DNA of 64,000 nt. Source: Cordia subcordata. Its lineage: Eukaryota > Streptophyta > Magnoliopsida > Boraginales > Cordiaceae. Each line of letters opens with the position of its first letter. The first letter of the stretch is position 1. The stretch lies in the NCBI GenBank assembly GCA_028554755.1, contig JAPTOF010000009.1:4475501-4539500 (forward strand). The letters run 5' to 3'. Under the pieces are notes generated by a model. It was not told the origin of the DNA, searched no databases, and saw only the letters and a list, made by a program, of their open reading frames with translations. This document shows positions 35,798 through 46,895 of this stretch, in pieces. The translations under genes were made by a program, and so were the position numbers.

Positions 35798-38276
35798 TGC
35801 TATATTCGTTATATGCTTATCTTAAATCTTAAACCTTATAAGATCTTATATGATAAGATCTTATAAGATATCTTATAAGAAATAAGTATCTTTTTAATAA
35901 GATTATTTGATACAATATTAATCTTAAATTGTTAAATAAACATATTTGACAATAGTGCCCTTTGGGTCAGAACTCATGGTATATTATTGTTAGATGTGAA
36001 AAACTCTTGTAGCTCATATACTCAAATTATTCAAAACTTTTTGTAGCTTTTTTTTTGGGGAGGGGGGGGGAAGGATTTTAAGTCATATAAAACACTCGTA
36101 TTAGTCAAAACTTTTGCATCTCATTTAAGATATTCATATTTTGTTGGATGTTAAAATTCAGAACTTGCAAAATTAATAAATTAAAATAAAAAAACTACTA
36201 GATGTTAAAAGTTTACAATTAAAATGAAAAAAAATTGTTTAATGATAAATAAATTATAAAAAATAAAATATACAAGAAATATAAATAAGATAAAAATTCA
36301 AAGATCAACAAACTAATTTTGTTTTGTCTAATATCCTCAATTCATTGAGTCATTACTCATTGTATGATATTCATTTTATGATTAAAATAAAAACTTAATT
36401 ATTTAATGATAAATAAATTATAGAAAATAAAATATACAGAAAATATTAATAAAATAATAATTCAAAGATCAACACACAAATCTTGTTTGTCATCATACAT
36501 AACAGAAAATATTGTTTTAATATCAAAAGTTACAATATAAATTCCTTTATCTGTCAAATATCACTACACATTCTATCCCGAACACGATCCATCGCCCCTT
36601 GCCTCGAATTTGCACTAGTACTTCCAATGCTTGTGTTTTCTGTGCCAATATCAATATCCTTTTCGACAACAACTTCCTCAAAAATTATATCATCTAAATT
36701 TTGACGACAAATATAATTGTGAAGTGTCATTGTTGCCGAGACAAATTTCATTTATGTATTCCAATTATACCCACAATGCATTCTTTTCATGATCTGAAAT
36801 CTATTTTTCCATACTCCAAATGTTCTCTCTATGATACTTCTTAGTGAAGAATGACAACAATTGAATAACTCTTTTGGACTTTGAGGGACTTGATTTTTGT
36901 AGTCTTGCAAATGATGCCTCTCATTTTTGTATGGAGCAAGGAATCCTTTCATATTTGGATATCCAGAATCCACCAAATAAAATTGATCTAAGTGATAAAT
37001 AGAAAAATTAGAAAAGAAATTAAGAAAATAAAAGATTTTTTTATAATAAAGAAAAAACTACTCTTTTTTATAATTAAAAAAATAACCTCCAACAAGCATC
37101 TTGAATTTTTTTGTTTCATCGTGAACCATATCGACAAAGATACAAGTATCATGCGCCGAACCCTCCCAACCAGCCATGCAATATGTGAATCACGTATCAA
37201 AATTGCCAGTTACCATGACATTTGAGTCAGGTATCCTTTTCTTCCATAAAATGGATATCTCATGTCAGGTGATAAAACAACTTCAACATGTGTCCCATCT
37301 ATTGCACCTATGCAATGCTAAGAAAAAAAAATTAAACAAAGAAAAGTATTATAAATATAATCTTAACAATAAAGTAAAACTAACATGAAAATGTGAATGA
37401 TACTTTGAATTGTTATATATATATATGGATGAATCCCTACACATCTCAGCAGCATGGATGCCAAAGTCATAAGCAGGAAAATTTTGAGAGGACCAATGAT
37501 TTCTTTCAGAAGAATAGGTGTCTCTAGGCACAACTTGGCAGATGATTTTTCAGTTCCTTTTACAAAGTTGTTCCAAAAAATTCAAGGAGAAAACAAATAT
37601 CTTGTGCCTACCCAAAGATCATCAAACAAGAATATCCAAGAAGATAATGTAAAGGAAGTTAACAATACATATGCAGCTAGACAATCATAGTTAACAACAC
37701 TTTCGCCTAGAAAAACCCATACCTACAATAATTTATCATTCAAAAATCAACTATAATCAATATTTTAACAAGAATCCGTTAAAGCTCTTTTCAAAATCAA
37801 CTATAATCAACATTAGAAAAAACAAAAAAAGAAACGAAAGAAAAAGGAGTAAAGGAAATACCTCCTCACAGCAATAAGGTGGAATCCGAGGTGAAGGCTA
37901 CCCGTTCTTGAGGGCAACAGCTGCTGGATGCCGGCTATCAGTTGCGGTGGTGGATATGAAGGTAGGAAGGCTATGGACGAGGAGGTATAGGCATTTGTGG
38001 TGAAGAAATGAAACACCAAAGCAATGTTACGAAGGACAGGGTTAGGGTATTTTAGGAAACAAAAGTTTTACTAAACTTTTGAAAATACCAAGCATGTCCT
38101 TTTTTTGCTGCTTATAAGATTTAAGTTCCACATTTTCATCTTATTTCTTATAGTTGTTAAAACAAGATCTTATCATAAGATCTTATTAGAAGTTCTAAAC
38201 AAACACTACTTTCTTTAAAAAAAAAAAACACTTATAAGATATAAGATCTTATGATAAGCATATAACAAACACAATA
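35798..38276 (-). mobile_element. PIF/Harbinger DNA transposon, decayed, inside the inverted repeat
   Basis: Flanked by TAA at 35795-35797 and 38277-38279, the 3-bp target typical of PIF/Harbinger. The ends are imperfect inverted repeats sharing GTTATATGCTTATC. Subterminal ATAAGATCTTAT palindromes crowd both ends (35829-35890 and about 38170-38260). A minus-strand transposase with DDE motifs is present. The element sits in the loop between the two ~330-bp arms, so it inserted into an older inverted-repeat element. Confidence 0.85.
36554..37531 (-). pseudogene. PIF/Harbinger transposase (DDE_Tnp_4 type), broken
   Basis: The minus-strand coding parts look split by short AT-rich introns. Exon pieces: up to about 37382 (SKYHSHFH), then 37321-37090 (CIGAIDGTHVEVV, AGWEGSAHDTCIF) and 36990-36554 (FYLVDSGYPNMKGFLAPYK, SLRSIIERTFGVWKNRF, ATMTLHNYICR). 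The triad is present: D in AIDGTH, D in AHDT, E in IERTFG. The acceptor TTCTTAG precedes CATTGCATAGG and CACTTAG precedes ATCAATTTT. One base is missing near 37215 (reading TQ then NVMV) and a TGG has become TGA near 37195, so it cannot make full-length protein. The N-terminal third is not recognisable. Confidence 0.85.
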
Positions 38277-38404
38277 TAAGACAATACATAGTTTAGATCA
38301 AGATATCAATGTCCACCATAATACTTTGGTGTAATACTCATCAAATAAATATTCTGATGGAAAATTTCAAGTGAATGTCATAAAAAATGTCAGAAGAGCA
38401 AGTT

Positions 38405-38727
38405 TTCTTGGATAATATTTTTTCATGAAATAATTAATGCTTGATATAAAATATAAATTTTCATTGAAGATTAGCATCAAAACAAAAAAGTAAAGAGACA
38501 TTGGATATAAGAAACAAGAGAAAGAAAAGAAAAGAAAAGAAAGAAATCTTAATTAAGAAGAGAAAAAAGGAAATACAGAAAAGAGGGAAAAAAAAGGAAA
38601 TAAAGAAGAGTGGGAAAAAATAAATAGGGGAAAGATTAAAAAAAATATAGTTGGCATGACAACTAAGCATGTCAAGTAGGCGATGATAATAGGGTGATAA
38701 AAATAAGGTGATGGTTAGTATTACTCA
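38405..38727 (-). repeat. right arm of the long inverted repeat
   Basis: Reverse complement starts TGAGTAATACTAACCATCAC and pairs with 35096-35430. Purine-rich AAGAAAAGAAAAG runs (about 38515-38600) mirror the pyrimidine tract of the left arm. If transcribed, arms plus loop could form a long hairpin. Confidence 0.7.
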
Positions 38728-39357
38728 TTCAATTTTATACTCATGATGCATTGCGTTGGACTGTTAGGATATGCAATTGTATGACATGATCTAACCATTT
38801 GTAGCTTTATGCTTGAGGTATATATATCTCATTTTGGTCGTGTTTATCAATCTTAGATCAAACAATATTTATGTTACGAAAAGACATTCAAATTTGAAGC
38901 TTTGATTACTTGATTATTGTCTTTCTTATTAGTCTTTGATCAAGTAACAATGTGAACATCTTGAAGATCTATTTCTTTTTATGATGTTACAACTTTCATG
39001 TTTCATGTCATATTCCACGTCCACGTCCAATAAACTTTGCTTTCTCGTAAATCTTTTCTCTAATTTTCCACTTGGGTGCTGTTTACACCGACCTTGCTGA
39101 AGGACGGCAAAAAGCCATGAAATTAAAATTAACCTCAATGAAATAATAATTGAAGTTAGAAGATTCCACTTAAAAAGAAGTAACTGTACATGGACGAAAG
39201 AAAATTGAATTATGTAGTAATAATTCATAGAATGAGAAAGAGGACAAAGGAAAAGACAAAGTGCAACGTCAGAGCAAGCTTGGTGGCTTGGCTGGCTAGC
39301 TTGGCTATAGTTTTGATGGGCTGTAGACACCACAGAGAGATGCCTTCTCATCCACAT
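38728..39357. other. upstream region of the IDD gene, no gene seen
   Basis: Unique-looking AT-rich sequence between the inverted repeat and the microsatellite. No TE protein or RNA gene recognised. It is the likely promoter region of the IDD gene, but I cannot single out a TATA box or a transcription start. Confidence 0.4.
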
Positions 39358-39358
39358 A

Positions 39359-39393
<35 letters not shown>

Positions 39394-39425
39394 AACAAAA
39401 ATACTCACACAAACACACACACTTG
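39358..39425 (+). repeat. (TC)n-(CA)n microsatellite upstream of the IDD gene
   Basis: A (TC)12-type run is followed by CACACACACACA and imperfect CA repeats, about 360-430 bases before the start codon. Pyrimidine-rich microsatellites are common in plant 5' UTRs and core promoters, so it may be transcribed leader. Confidence 0.85.
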
Positions 39426-39489
39426 CTCCCCACCCTCTCCAACCACTTTTGCAAGTCCTTTAATCTAATTATACTTACAACAATGGTTT

Positions 39490-39684
39490 TGTAAGTTTTT
39501 TTTCACATGTATGGCTTTTAGTTGATACTTTCTGGGTAATAGGATCCATCAGGCAATGATTAGTGCTTTGGTTAAACTGAAGGACATGGCAGGCTCTAAG
39601 GTTGGGAGCAAACTTCACTAATAAGTACTTTTACGTAAGTTTTTACTTTTGTATTTGATGTATAAACTCATTGTCGTGTTTGCA
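39490..39684 (+). other. possible 5'-UTR intron of the IDD gene
   Basis: A strong donor-like GTAAGT at 39490 and an acceptor-like TGTTTGCAG ending at 39684 bracket a T-rich segment. The ORF starts 102 bases further on. There is no transcript evidence; this is a splice-signal inference only. Confidence 0.3.
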
Positions 39685-39786
39685 GTAGTCTAGGGTATCA
39701 CAGAGAAGCTGTAGAATTATCAAAACTAACAACCACAACATACATGCAATATAGAAGAGATCCAAGTGGGTAGCTCTGTCTAGTAG

Positions 39787-42019
39787 ATGAGAGGGAGAAT
39801 GTTGAATTTTCCATCTGCATCTACTGATGAAGCCAGAGTGTCATCCAACAACAACAGAAATGAAATTGTGACAGCTAATAACCAACAACAGCCCTTGGCA
39901 TCACCAAGTAACAATCCAGCTCAACCAGCTAAGAAGAAGAGAAATCTACCAGGCAATCCAGGTACTTGACACACCACGGTCATGAAATATCGATTGCTTG
40001 TTGCACCCATATTTTTTTATTAATTTACTTTTATTGATTTTGGTCAATTAGACCCTGAAGCACAAGTGGTGGCTTTGTCTCCAAGAAGTCTCCTGGCTAC
40101 AAGTAAGTTTGTATGTGAGATCTGCAACAAAGGGTTTCAAAGAGATCAGAATCTTCAGCTGCATAGAAGGGGGCACAATCTGCCATGGAAGCTAAAGCAG
40201 AGAACAAATAAAGAGGTGCAGAAGAAGGTGTATACATGTCCAGAGCCAACCTGTGTCCACCATGACCCTTCAAGGGCTCTTGGGGACCTCACAGGCATCA
40301 AGAAGCACTACAGCAGAAAGCATGGTGAAAAGAAATGGAAGTGTGAAAAGTGCTCAAAGCGTTATGCTGTTCGGTCAGATTGGAAAGCTCACTCCAAGAT
40401 TTGTGGTACAAGAGAGTATCGATGCGATTGTAGTGCCTTTTTCTCCAGGTAATTAATTAACACCAGATATATTAAACTACGGGATTGAATATCCTTTAAA
40501 CTAAATCAAAGATTTTTTTTTAGTTAAAATTAGATGAGATTGGTTATGCTTGTCGGGAGTCGTTTCTCTATACCCGAGATCTCGTTTAAATGCATGGTTC
40601 AATACATCATTGGACATTCGATACCAAAAGAACATATTTGATAGATATTCTTAAAAGCCTAGACTTTTTCATTCCTTTTCTTTTTCGTTTCTTTTTCACA
40701 ATTAGTCTTGCTAGTTTGACTCTTTTCCGATTTGTTTATTTATACTCTTTTGCATTTTTTTTTCCCTCTTCTCTTCTTTGTTCGCGTGCGTATGTCCGTC
40801 CATAGAGAAAAAGATTGGACCAAAAAAGAAGCTGTCGGGAGGGAGAGGGAAGAGATTTCATTTTTAAGACTATTATATTCAAGCTGTCTCGTGATGGTTT
40901 GTTCTTTTTGTTTCTTTGCGTTTGTTTCTACATTCAAACAGGAGGGACAGCTTAATCACACATAGAGCTTTCTGTGATGCACTAGCAGAAGAAAGTGCAA
41001 GGGCAATTACAGCAAACCCTCTTCTGCAGGCTTCACAAGCATGCTCCCCAACTACTACCAATCTCAACCTTCAAACACAACTCCATAGCCATGGCCTCCA
41101 AGCTTTCCCACTCAAAAGGGAACAAGAACTTCAACAAAGCTTCCACCTAAGGCCAGAAACGATGCCACAATGGTTAGCATCAACAGGACAAGAAGCTGCA
41201 GGACCAAGTGATCATCTTTGTTCCCAATTATTCACCTCAAGATTGGACCATCCAATCCTACACCACCAAGAAAACCCAAACCCTAATCCCACACTCTCTT
41301 CTTTCCACCCCGCATCATCCCATAATTCCCCTCACATGTCTGCAACTGCGCTGTTGCAGAAGGCAGAACAAATGGGAGTTTCAATGAGCAAAGCAGCTCA
41401 TCATCAACCAGAGACTATTCATAGACCCCACCAAGGTCACATGATCAATGCAAATGGTTTAAATTCCACATCATTGGCCACACCTACAGCTGGGTCGTCT
41501 TGTCTTGGCTTGTCTGCACGTGAAGAGATAGGAACTGATCATGGCATAATTCATGACTTGGCATCTTATGGGAATAAAGCTGTCATCATCAGCAGCACCT
41601 CTCCAGGCTGCATGCAACAAATCGATTCCATAGCCGAAGCTGGCGGAGCTCCTCCTTTGCTTCATCCCGATACAATGAGTTCATTCCCATCATCCACTAG
41701 TAGGTTTCAAGACTCAGCCAGCTTTGAGGAGACAATGAATGGGTTGTTGAATCCAAAGAGTACTGATGATGATCGTAGCAGTTTTCATGAAGCACTTACA
41801 CATTCATCATCAGCAGGTTCGAATTTGAGTAGAGGTAGAGAAGGAGGAGGAGGTGGTGGTGGTGGTGGTCAGGGTGGCTTGACAAGAGACTTTTTAGGTC
41901 TTAGAGCATTCCCTCGAAGAGGCTTCCTCAACATGGCCGGGTTTGATCAGATAGGTTCCTCTTCTTCTTCATCGCATAATCAGCAGAATCATAATCCACA
42001 ACCACCTTCGCAAAGTTAG
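39787..42019 (+). CDS. INDETERMINATE DOMAIN (IDD) C2H2 zinc-finger transcription factor
   Basis: Three coding exons: 39787-39961, 40052-40448, 40942-42019 (1650 nt, 549 aa), with GT-AG introns at 39962-40051 and 40449-40941. Start: ATG at 39787, in frame with MLNFPSASTDEARVSS, which resembles IDD7-like N-termini; a second Met at residue 5 is an alternative. A KKKRN nuclear signal lies at residues 49-53. The four-finger ID domain is complete: finger 1 C80/C83/H96/H100; finger 2 C121/C126/H144/H149; finger 3 C156/C159/H172/C176; finger 4 C183/C185/H198/C202. The C-terminal family motifs MSATALLQKAEQMG (323 on) and LTRDFLG (504-510) follow, with a Gly run just before the latter and a Ser/Asn/Gln-rich tail. 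Family knowledge: IDDs are nuclear DNA-binding regulators that partner GRAS proteins (SHORT-ROOT, SCARECROW, DELLA) in root, shoot and gibberellin control. Motifs point to the IDD2/7/11 group; the exact orthologue is unproven. The finger-4 loop reads CSAFFSR, not the usual CGTLFSR. All splice sites are canonical and no break is seen. Confidence 0.95.
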
Positions 42020-42574
42020 CTGATGATACGCGCATGCTATTTCCATGGTCTCCTTTAAACCACTTTCTTGTCATCGACCAAGAGAGCTAAACTCGCACCA
42101 TGTTTACTGCATTACATAGGATCAGAGAATACTATGCGTTCACTCTCTTCGTTCTCTCTCTCTTTCGCCGTTAGCTATGACTCCAATTAATTACTCTTTT
42201 GGGATGATCTTGTCCTTTGGCAGCGCAAGTACTAGAAAACAGGAAGAATCTAATCAAACCTTTTACAGCTCTGCAAGAGGAAACTGTTTTGGTTCCCGAA
42301 GACCATAGATATTTTTGAATTAACGCCCCTCCAAACATAAATATTATTGTCTGGTTCACGACTGAATAGAACAAATATTTTTTAGTGTTGCTACTATTGA
42401 AATTTATAGCTATATAAAGTAGGGATTACTCTTGTATTCAACTGATTGATATTAGTCCAAAAAAAATTTGTAGGTTTTGAATGAAAATTTGTAGGTAATA
42501 ATTCTTTTAGAATTATAAATTTTTTTAAAGAACATACAAATTTTTGATTTAGACATTCCAAATTTTTGTTCTAA
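42020..42574 (+). other. 3' flank of the IDD gene
   Basis: AT-rich and without a gene. The first 100-400 bases are presumably 3' UTR. No poly(A) site can be fixed from sequence alone. Confidence 0.4.
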
Positions 42575-43242
42575 ATTGTTGAGTATTTTAAATAATTGAG
42601 AAAGTTTGTTGAGTTATTTAAATTAATTGGTGTAGAAGACATAGAGGTAAAATGAGGGATATAGTGAATTGAATGACTATATTGGAGAAGAAGAAAACTT
42701 AAAAGAGATGTTGAGTGGATGAGAAAAGGTTAGAATATATGTTGCATTAGTTTTTTAGCTTTGAGTGCTTTTAGCTTGGTTCACAATAATCTCAAGACAC
42801 CTATTTATACAACTCTTATGAAGCTTCAAGAAGCATTTTGATGGAATTGATTTGGGATTTACAAATCCTTAAACAAACTTAACAGCACAAGGAAGAATAA
42901 ATAAAATATTTTCACTAAGGCTGATCTATATTGAATATAGATAACTCTCAATAAGCTGCCTTTACAAATGAATTCACTTTTCTCTCAATATTTTCTTCTT
43001 TTCACTTACTTTTTTTGCTTTCTCTTGCTGGCCAAAACACTTGCAAAGCACCCCTTTTTATATTAGTAATAGGCTACTCAAAGCATTAAATAAATCTCTA
43101 GAAAAACTAAATACATTTGACTAGGTTCATGGCTTTCAAAGATTTATCATGTATGTAAATAAATCTCCCATTGCCAAGTTCCATGAACCAATGATTATTC
43201 ATGAATCTTATTAATTTGGCTTTTTGTTGGCATTTTGCAACA
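42575..43242 (-). repeat. putative 3' LTR of copia fragment G1
   Basis: On the minus strand the RNase H reading of G1 ends and a TGTTGCAAAATGCC string at 43242 follows a purine-rich GAAGAAAGG. A TATA-like CTAATATAAAAAGG lies at about 43052-43066 and a second TATAAATAGG near 42815. Both fit LTR promoters. The left edge is a guess, because the partner LTR is missing. Confidence 0.4.
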
Positions 43243-44524
43243 CCTTTCTTCAAACAAAAAACCAACTTCAGGCCAAGTAAAGATCTTAACTTCTTGAATG
43301 TATTAGCCAATAGTGCTTTTGTGAAAGCCACTTGATCTGAAAAAGTTGCAATAGTCCAAGGAAATTGTCTTCATCTTGACATGATCTTGTAGGAAATCAT
43401 ACCTAAGATCAATATGTTTGCTCCTTCCATGTTGCACTACATTCTTTGACAACAAAAATTGTAGACTTGTTATCAACATGTATGATGGGAGAATCTTCTC
43501 GTGGAAGATTAAGTTCCTTCAATAAATTCTTCAGCAAATTGCTTCATAGACCACTGAGGGTAGTGCAACATACTCAACTTCACATGATGGTAACACTACC
43601 ACACTTTTCTTTTTTGACGTCCAAGTGAAAGTTGTCGATCCAAGAAAGAACACATAATCAATAGTACTTTTCCTTTTGTCTTGGTCATCTCCCCAGTCAC
43701 TATCAAAATAGCCGTATAATAAAGCATCATCTTTCTGGAGTAGAACAATCCAAAATTTATTATACCCTTGATATACCTCAAAATCTTTTTTGCGAGGAGC
43801 CAGTGAGACTTTTTCAATGCTTCCATATAGCGGCTCAAAAGACTAACTCCATAGACAACATCTGGCCTTGTGATTGTGAGGTAATGGAGACTTCCAATCA
43901 AGCTCTTGAAAAGAGTAGGATTAATAGATTTTCCTTCTCCATTCTTTGTCATTCTTAAACTAGGAGCAATTGGAGTTTCTACTGGATTGCAATTCTCCAT
44001 CTTGGAAATTTTCAAGTAGCTTAGTGGCACACCTTTCTTGTGATATGAAAATGCCATCATCTTGTCAATGAACTTCAATGCCAAGAAAGAAGGACATAAG
44101 CTAGTATCTATTATTACAAATTGTTTGAATGTTGCTTGCTTAAATTCATCAAACATCTTTCGGCTGTTCCCAGTAAAAAGTAAATCATCCACATAAAGAT
44201 AAGCTATAAGGATTTCATCTTGCTCATTTTTCTTTGTGTAAATTGCATGCTCTAGAGGACATTTGATGAAGCCATTCTCTTGGAAATATTTATCAATTTG
44301 AGAATTTCGTGCTCAGGGAGGGAGGGAGAAGAGAGGAGGGGGAGGGCTTGTTTTAATTCGTTCAAAGCCTTCTTGAGACGACATATCTTGTCCTTTTATT
44401 ATAAAGCCTTCAGGTTGATCAACATAGACTTCTTCCTCAAGTATTCCATTCAGAAATGTTGATTTAGCATCCAAATGGAATATCTTCCAATTTTGATGTG
44501 GTGCAAGAGATATCAACATTCTCA
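43243..44524 (-). pseudogene. copia fragment G1: RT and RNase H, 5' part missing
   Basis: Minus-strand pieces: VRMLISLAPHQNWKIFHLDA and STFLNGILEEEVYVDQPEGF (about 44520-44390), MDDLLFTGNSRKMFDEF from 44192, GSLHYLTITRPDVVYGVSLL, ILRYIKGIINFGLFY, and a decayed RNase H down to 43260 ending with AFTKALLANTFKKLRSLLG. A G-rich insertion-like run lies at 44310-44350. Nothing upstream of RT domain 2 remains; at 44525 the sequence changes abruptly to a Sirevirus LTR. Not a Sirevirus by its RT. Confidence 0.82.
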
Positions 44525-44846
44525 CTTGGGTTTTTTGAGAAGTGGTCTCAAAGAGTTGTAAAAATTGATTTGTGCTTAAACAATAGTTGAAGAAGCATTC
44601 TAGTAAAGTTGTTGAAGTCCTAAAGGGAGCATTCTTAGGCGGTGAATGTAGGCACGGCCGAACCACCAAAAAATCGTTTGTCTCCAAGTTCTCTTACTCT
44701 TCAATTACTTTACTTACTTGCATTAATATCTTTGTGTTTGATATATTACTCAAGAGACATTATTTTATTTATTTGGTGAATTTTTTAAGTACAAAAATTG
44801 TTAGATACCTTAATTTACTTTCCCTCTTAATATATTTGCACCCACA
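44525..44846 (+). repeat. truncated Sirevirus LTR (3' quarter)
   Basis: Homologous to the last ~340 bases of the LTRs of A (34560-34897): CTTGGGTT, GAGAAGTGGTCTCAAAGAG, GTTGAAGTCCTAA, GGCCGAACCACC, and end TTGCACCCACA. The left edge falls in G1 RT at a shared CTTGGG, so a deletion through microhomology is likely. The right edge is the true LTR end, joined to 18 bases of G2 (44847-44864). Confidence 0.85.
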
Positions 44847-44864
44847 CAAGTCTTTTATCATTAA

Positions 44865-46621
44865 TGATGTGTTCTGGTTTTGTGTGTGTTTGCATTGTTA
44901 TTTTCCTATGTTTAAGAGGTATTAAGTGTTCATAAAGATGCATTAGCGTAGACAATTGTACATACTGAGTTTAAGAGATAAATTACTACACTAACTGCTT
45001 GTTTTCAATGATTTAGGTGAACTTCGGGTTAAGATTAAGATTGAACGATGATAGGTGATGAAGATGGGAGATGCACGGGTCAAAAAGAGAAGATCAGAGT
45101 CTAGAAAGACAAAGAATGGAGGAAGTAAATCAGCCGGACGACCTAAGAAGAAAGAGCCGATCGACCGGTCATTCCAGAAAGGTGCTCGAAATAACCGAAC
45201 GACTACCCTTCTAGAGCCAGTCGACCGGCTAGGTCGACTGGCCAGTCCAGAGAGCATCACCAAAAGGTTGGTCAAGCTAAGAGGAACAGGTCGACTAGCA
45301 GTTCGTAAAAAAGCTGATATAAAAGCTCGATTTTCAGACTTAAAAAGGGGAATCTTTTTTACAATTCTGGAGAGGATCTTAACACACTCATCACACATAC
45401 ACACACTTAACCCTAATCTTCACCCACATTACACACACTCTTTCACACATTTCATCACCTTGAAGCAAGAGAATTTAGAGGGTTTCAAACATTTGGAATC
45501 AAGTTTGCTAAAGAGCTTTGTACAAGATTAGTTAGGATGAAAGGGAAGCTTCATTTAGCTTATGTAAGTTACATACTCTTATGATATAGGATTAAATGGC
45601 TGAATATATACATGTTTGATTTTTTTTGTTCAAAGGGTTATTTTTTCATTCATGTCTAAGTGTTTGATTAAATGCCTAAATGAGTAGCATATGTATAAAT
45701 TGAAGTCTATTTATTACTAAACACATCTAATCCATGCTATAATCATGTCTATGTGTTTATATGTGGATGCTATGAAGTGGGTAATGCTTATATTCATTTT
45801 TATATGTATATTTGCATGCCTAGTAGTGAATATGACTTTAATAACGCATACACGTTGGTTGTTAATTGCTTCTAATGGAGTAATCTGAGCATGGCGATGT
45901 TTGGTAGTTGAATAGATCCGTTTATTCATGAACACCTTGGCCAAGAACATGTATGAATGTACTAGCAAGTCAAATCCCACTATAGTGACCTTAGAATGAC
46001 GGCAAGTAATTTAGGGTAGCCTAGATCAAGTCTCCTTTGGCTTTAAATCTAGCCAATAGGTTTTAGGATAAGTTTAGTCGACCTTAGCGACACTAGGTAT
46101 TGGCTTTAAATCCAATCAATGGTTTAGGTACTAAGGTAGGTTCATTCTAAGTCACCTAGGAAACTAATTGGTCATTTTTAAGGCCCTAGGTCATAAGGAC
46201 CATGCCGTAGCTCTCGGAGGCGCCGCCTAGGGACAAGCCCCTACCGAGTCCTTGGGGGAAATTAAGATACTAATTCAGCAACCTAGTTAAGTGCAATTAT
46301 TAAAGTAAACCATCATTCTTTAATCCCATAGCAATAGAGTATAGAATCACCCATTCATAAGTTGAAGTCATCCTAACACCTTTCCATTTGTTAATTCCTC
46401 TAGATTAGTTTGTCCCCCACTTTTCCATTCCCATAGTTTAGTTTAACCCTTTTTAGCTAGACTTTCAACCATCCAAAATCCTAAAAAAATAGAACACACA
46501 CGTAGAATTCGTCTCACAACATAGCCTCCTTGTGGAATCGACACCACACTTGCATACACTGTACTACAACAATGCGTGCACTTGCTGGTTTTTAGAGCTT
46601 GCACTCAAAAGATGACGATCA
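44865..46621 (+). repeat. 5' LTR of element E
   Basis: 1757 bp. It lacks about 35 bases near 44953 and about 90 bases near 45550 that the right LTR keeps; both gaps lie between short direct repeats. GTCGAC motifs at 45220, 45233 and 45290; CTTTAAATC/TAGTCGACCTTAG module at about 46030-46130. Confidence 0.93.
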
Positions 46622-46627
46622 AGTTCT

Positions 46628-46645
46628 TGGTACTGTTTCTAGGAA
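46628..46645 (+). promoter_or_regulatory. PBS of element E (tRNA-Asp, decayed)
   Basis: TGGTACTGTTTCTAGGAA aligns with TGGCGCCGTTGCCGGGGA, mostly through C-to-T and G-to-A changes. Confidence 0.65.
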
Positions 46646-46895
46646 GACACGGTGGTTTGCATTCTTTGTTTGTGTGTTTTGGTAGTTGCTTTTCTTGTTT
46701 TCTTGCTTTTCCTTTATAGTTTGCTTAGTTTTTGCTTATCTTATTTATTGTTTATATTATCGTGCTTTGGTTCTTGTTTATCTATTTCAGCCTTTGCTTT
46801 TGTTTTTAGTAGGCATTCTAGGATTGTGGTTTATTTGTTGTAGTTTTAGGAATATTGAAGTTTTCAGAGGTTGAAGTGGCCGGAGTTACGATAGT

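Noticed and set aside
37454..37690. Plus-strand frame of 78 codons in the Harbinger element, considered as its Myb-like second protein
   Set aside because: No SANT/Myb tryptophan pattern is visible, and it overlaps the transposase N-terminal region on the other strand.
38929..39420. Minus-strand open frame of 163 codons upstream of the IDD gene
   Set aside because: Its start is the translated TC/CA microsatellite (Arg-Glu and Cys-Val repeats) and the rest has no motif.
40590..40937. Open frames inside IDD intron 2
   Set aside because: T-rich, Phe/Leu-rich translations with no motif, between clear splice sites.
46652..46874. Hydrophobic open frames after the E PBS
   Set aside because: T-rich leader; no start context or motif, and gag begins further on in another frame.
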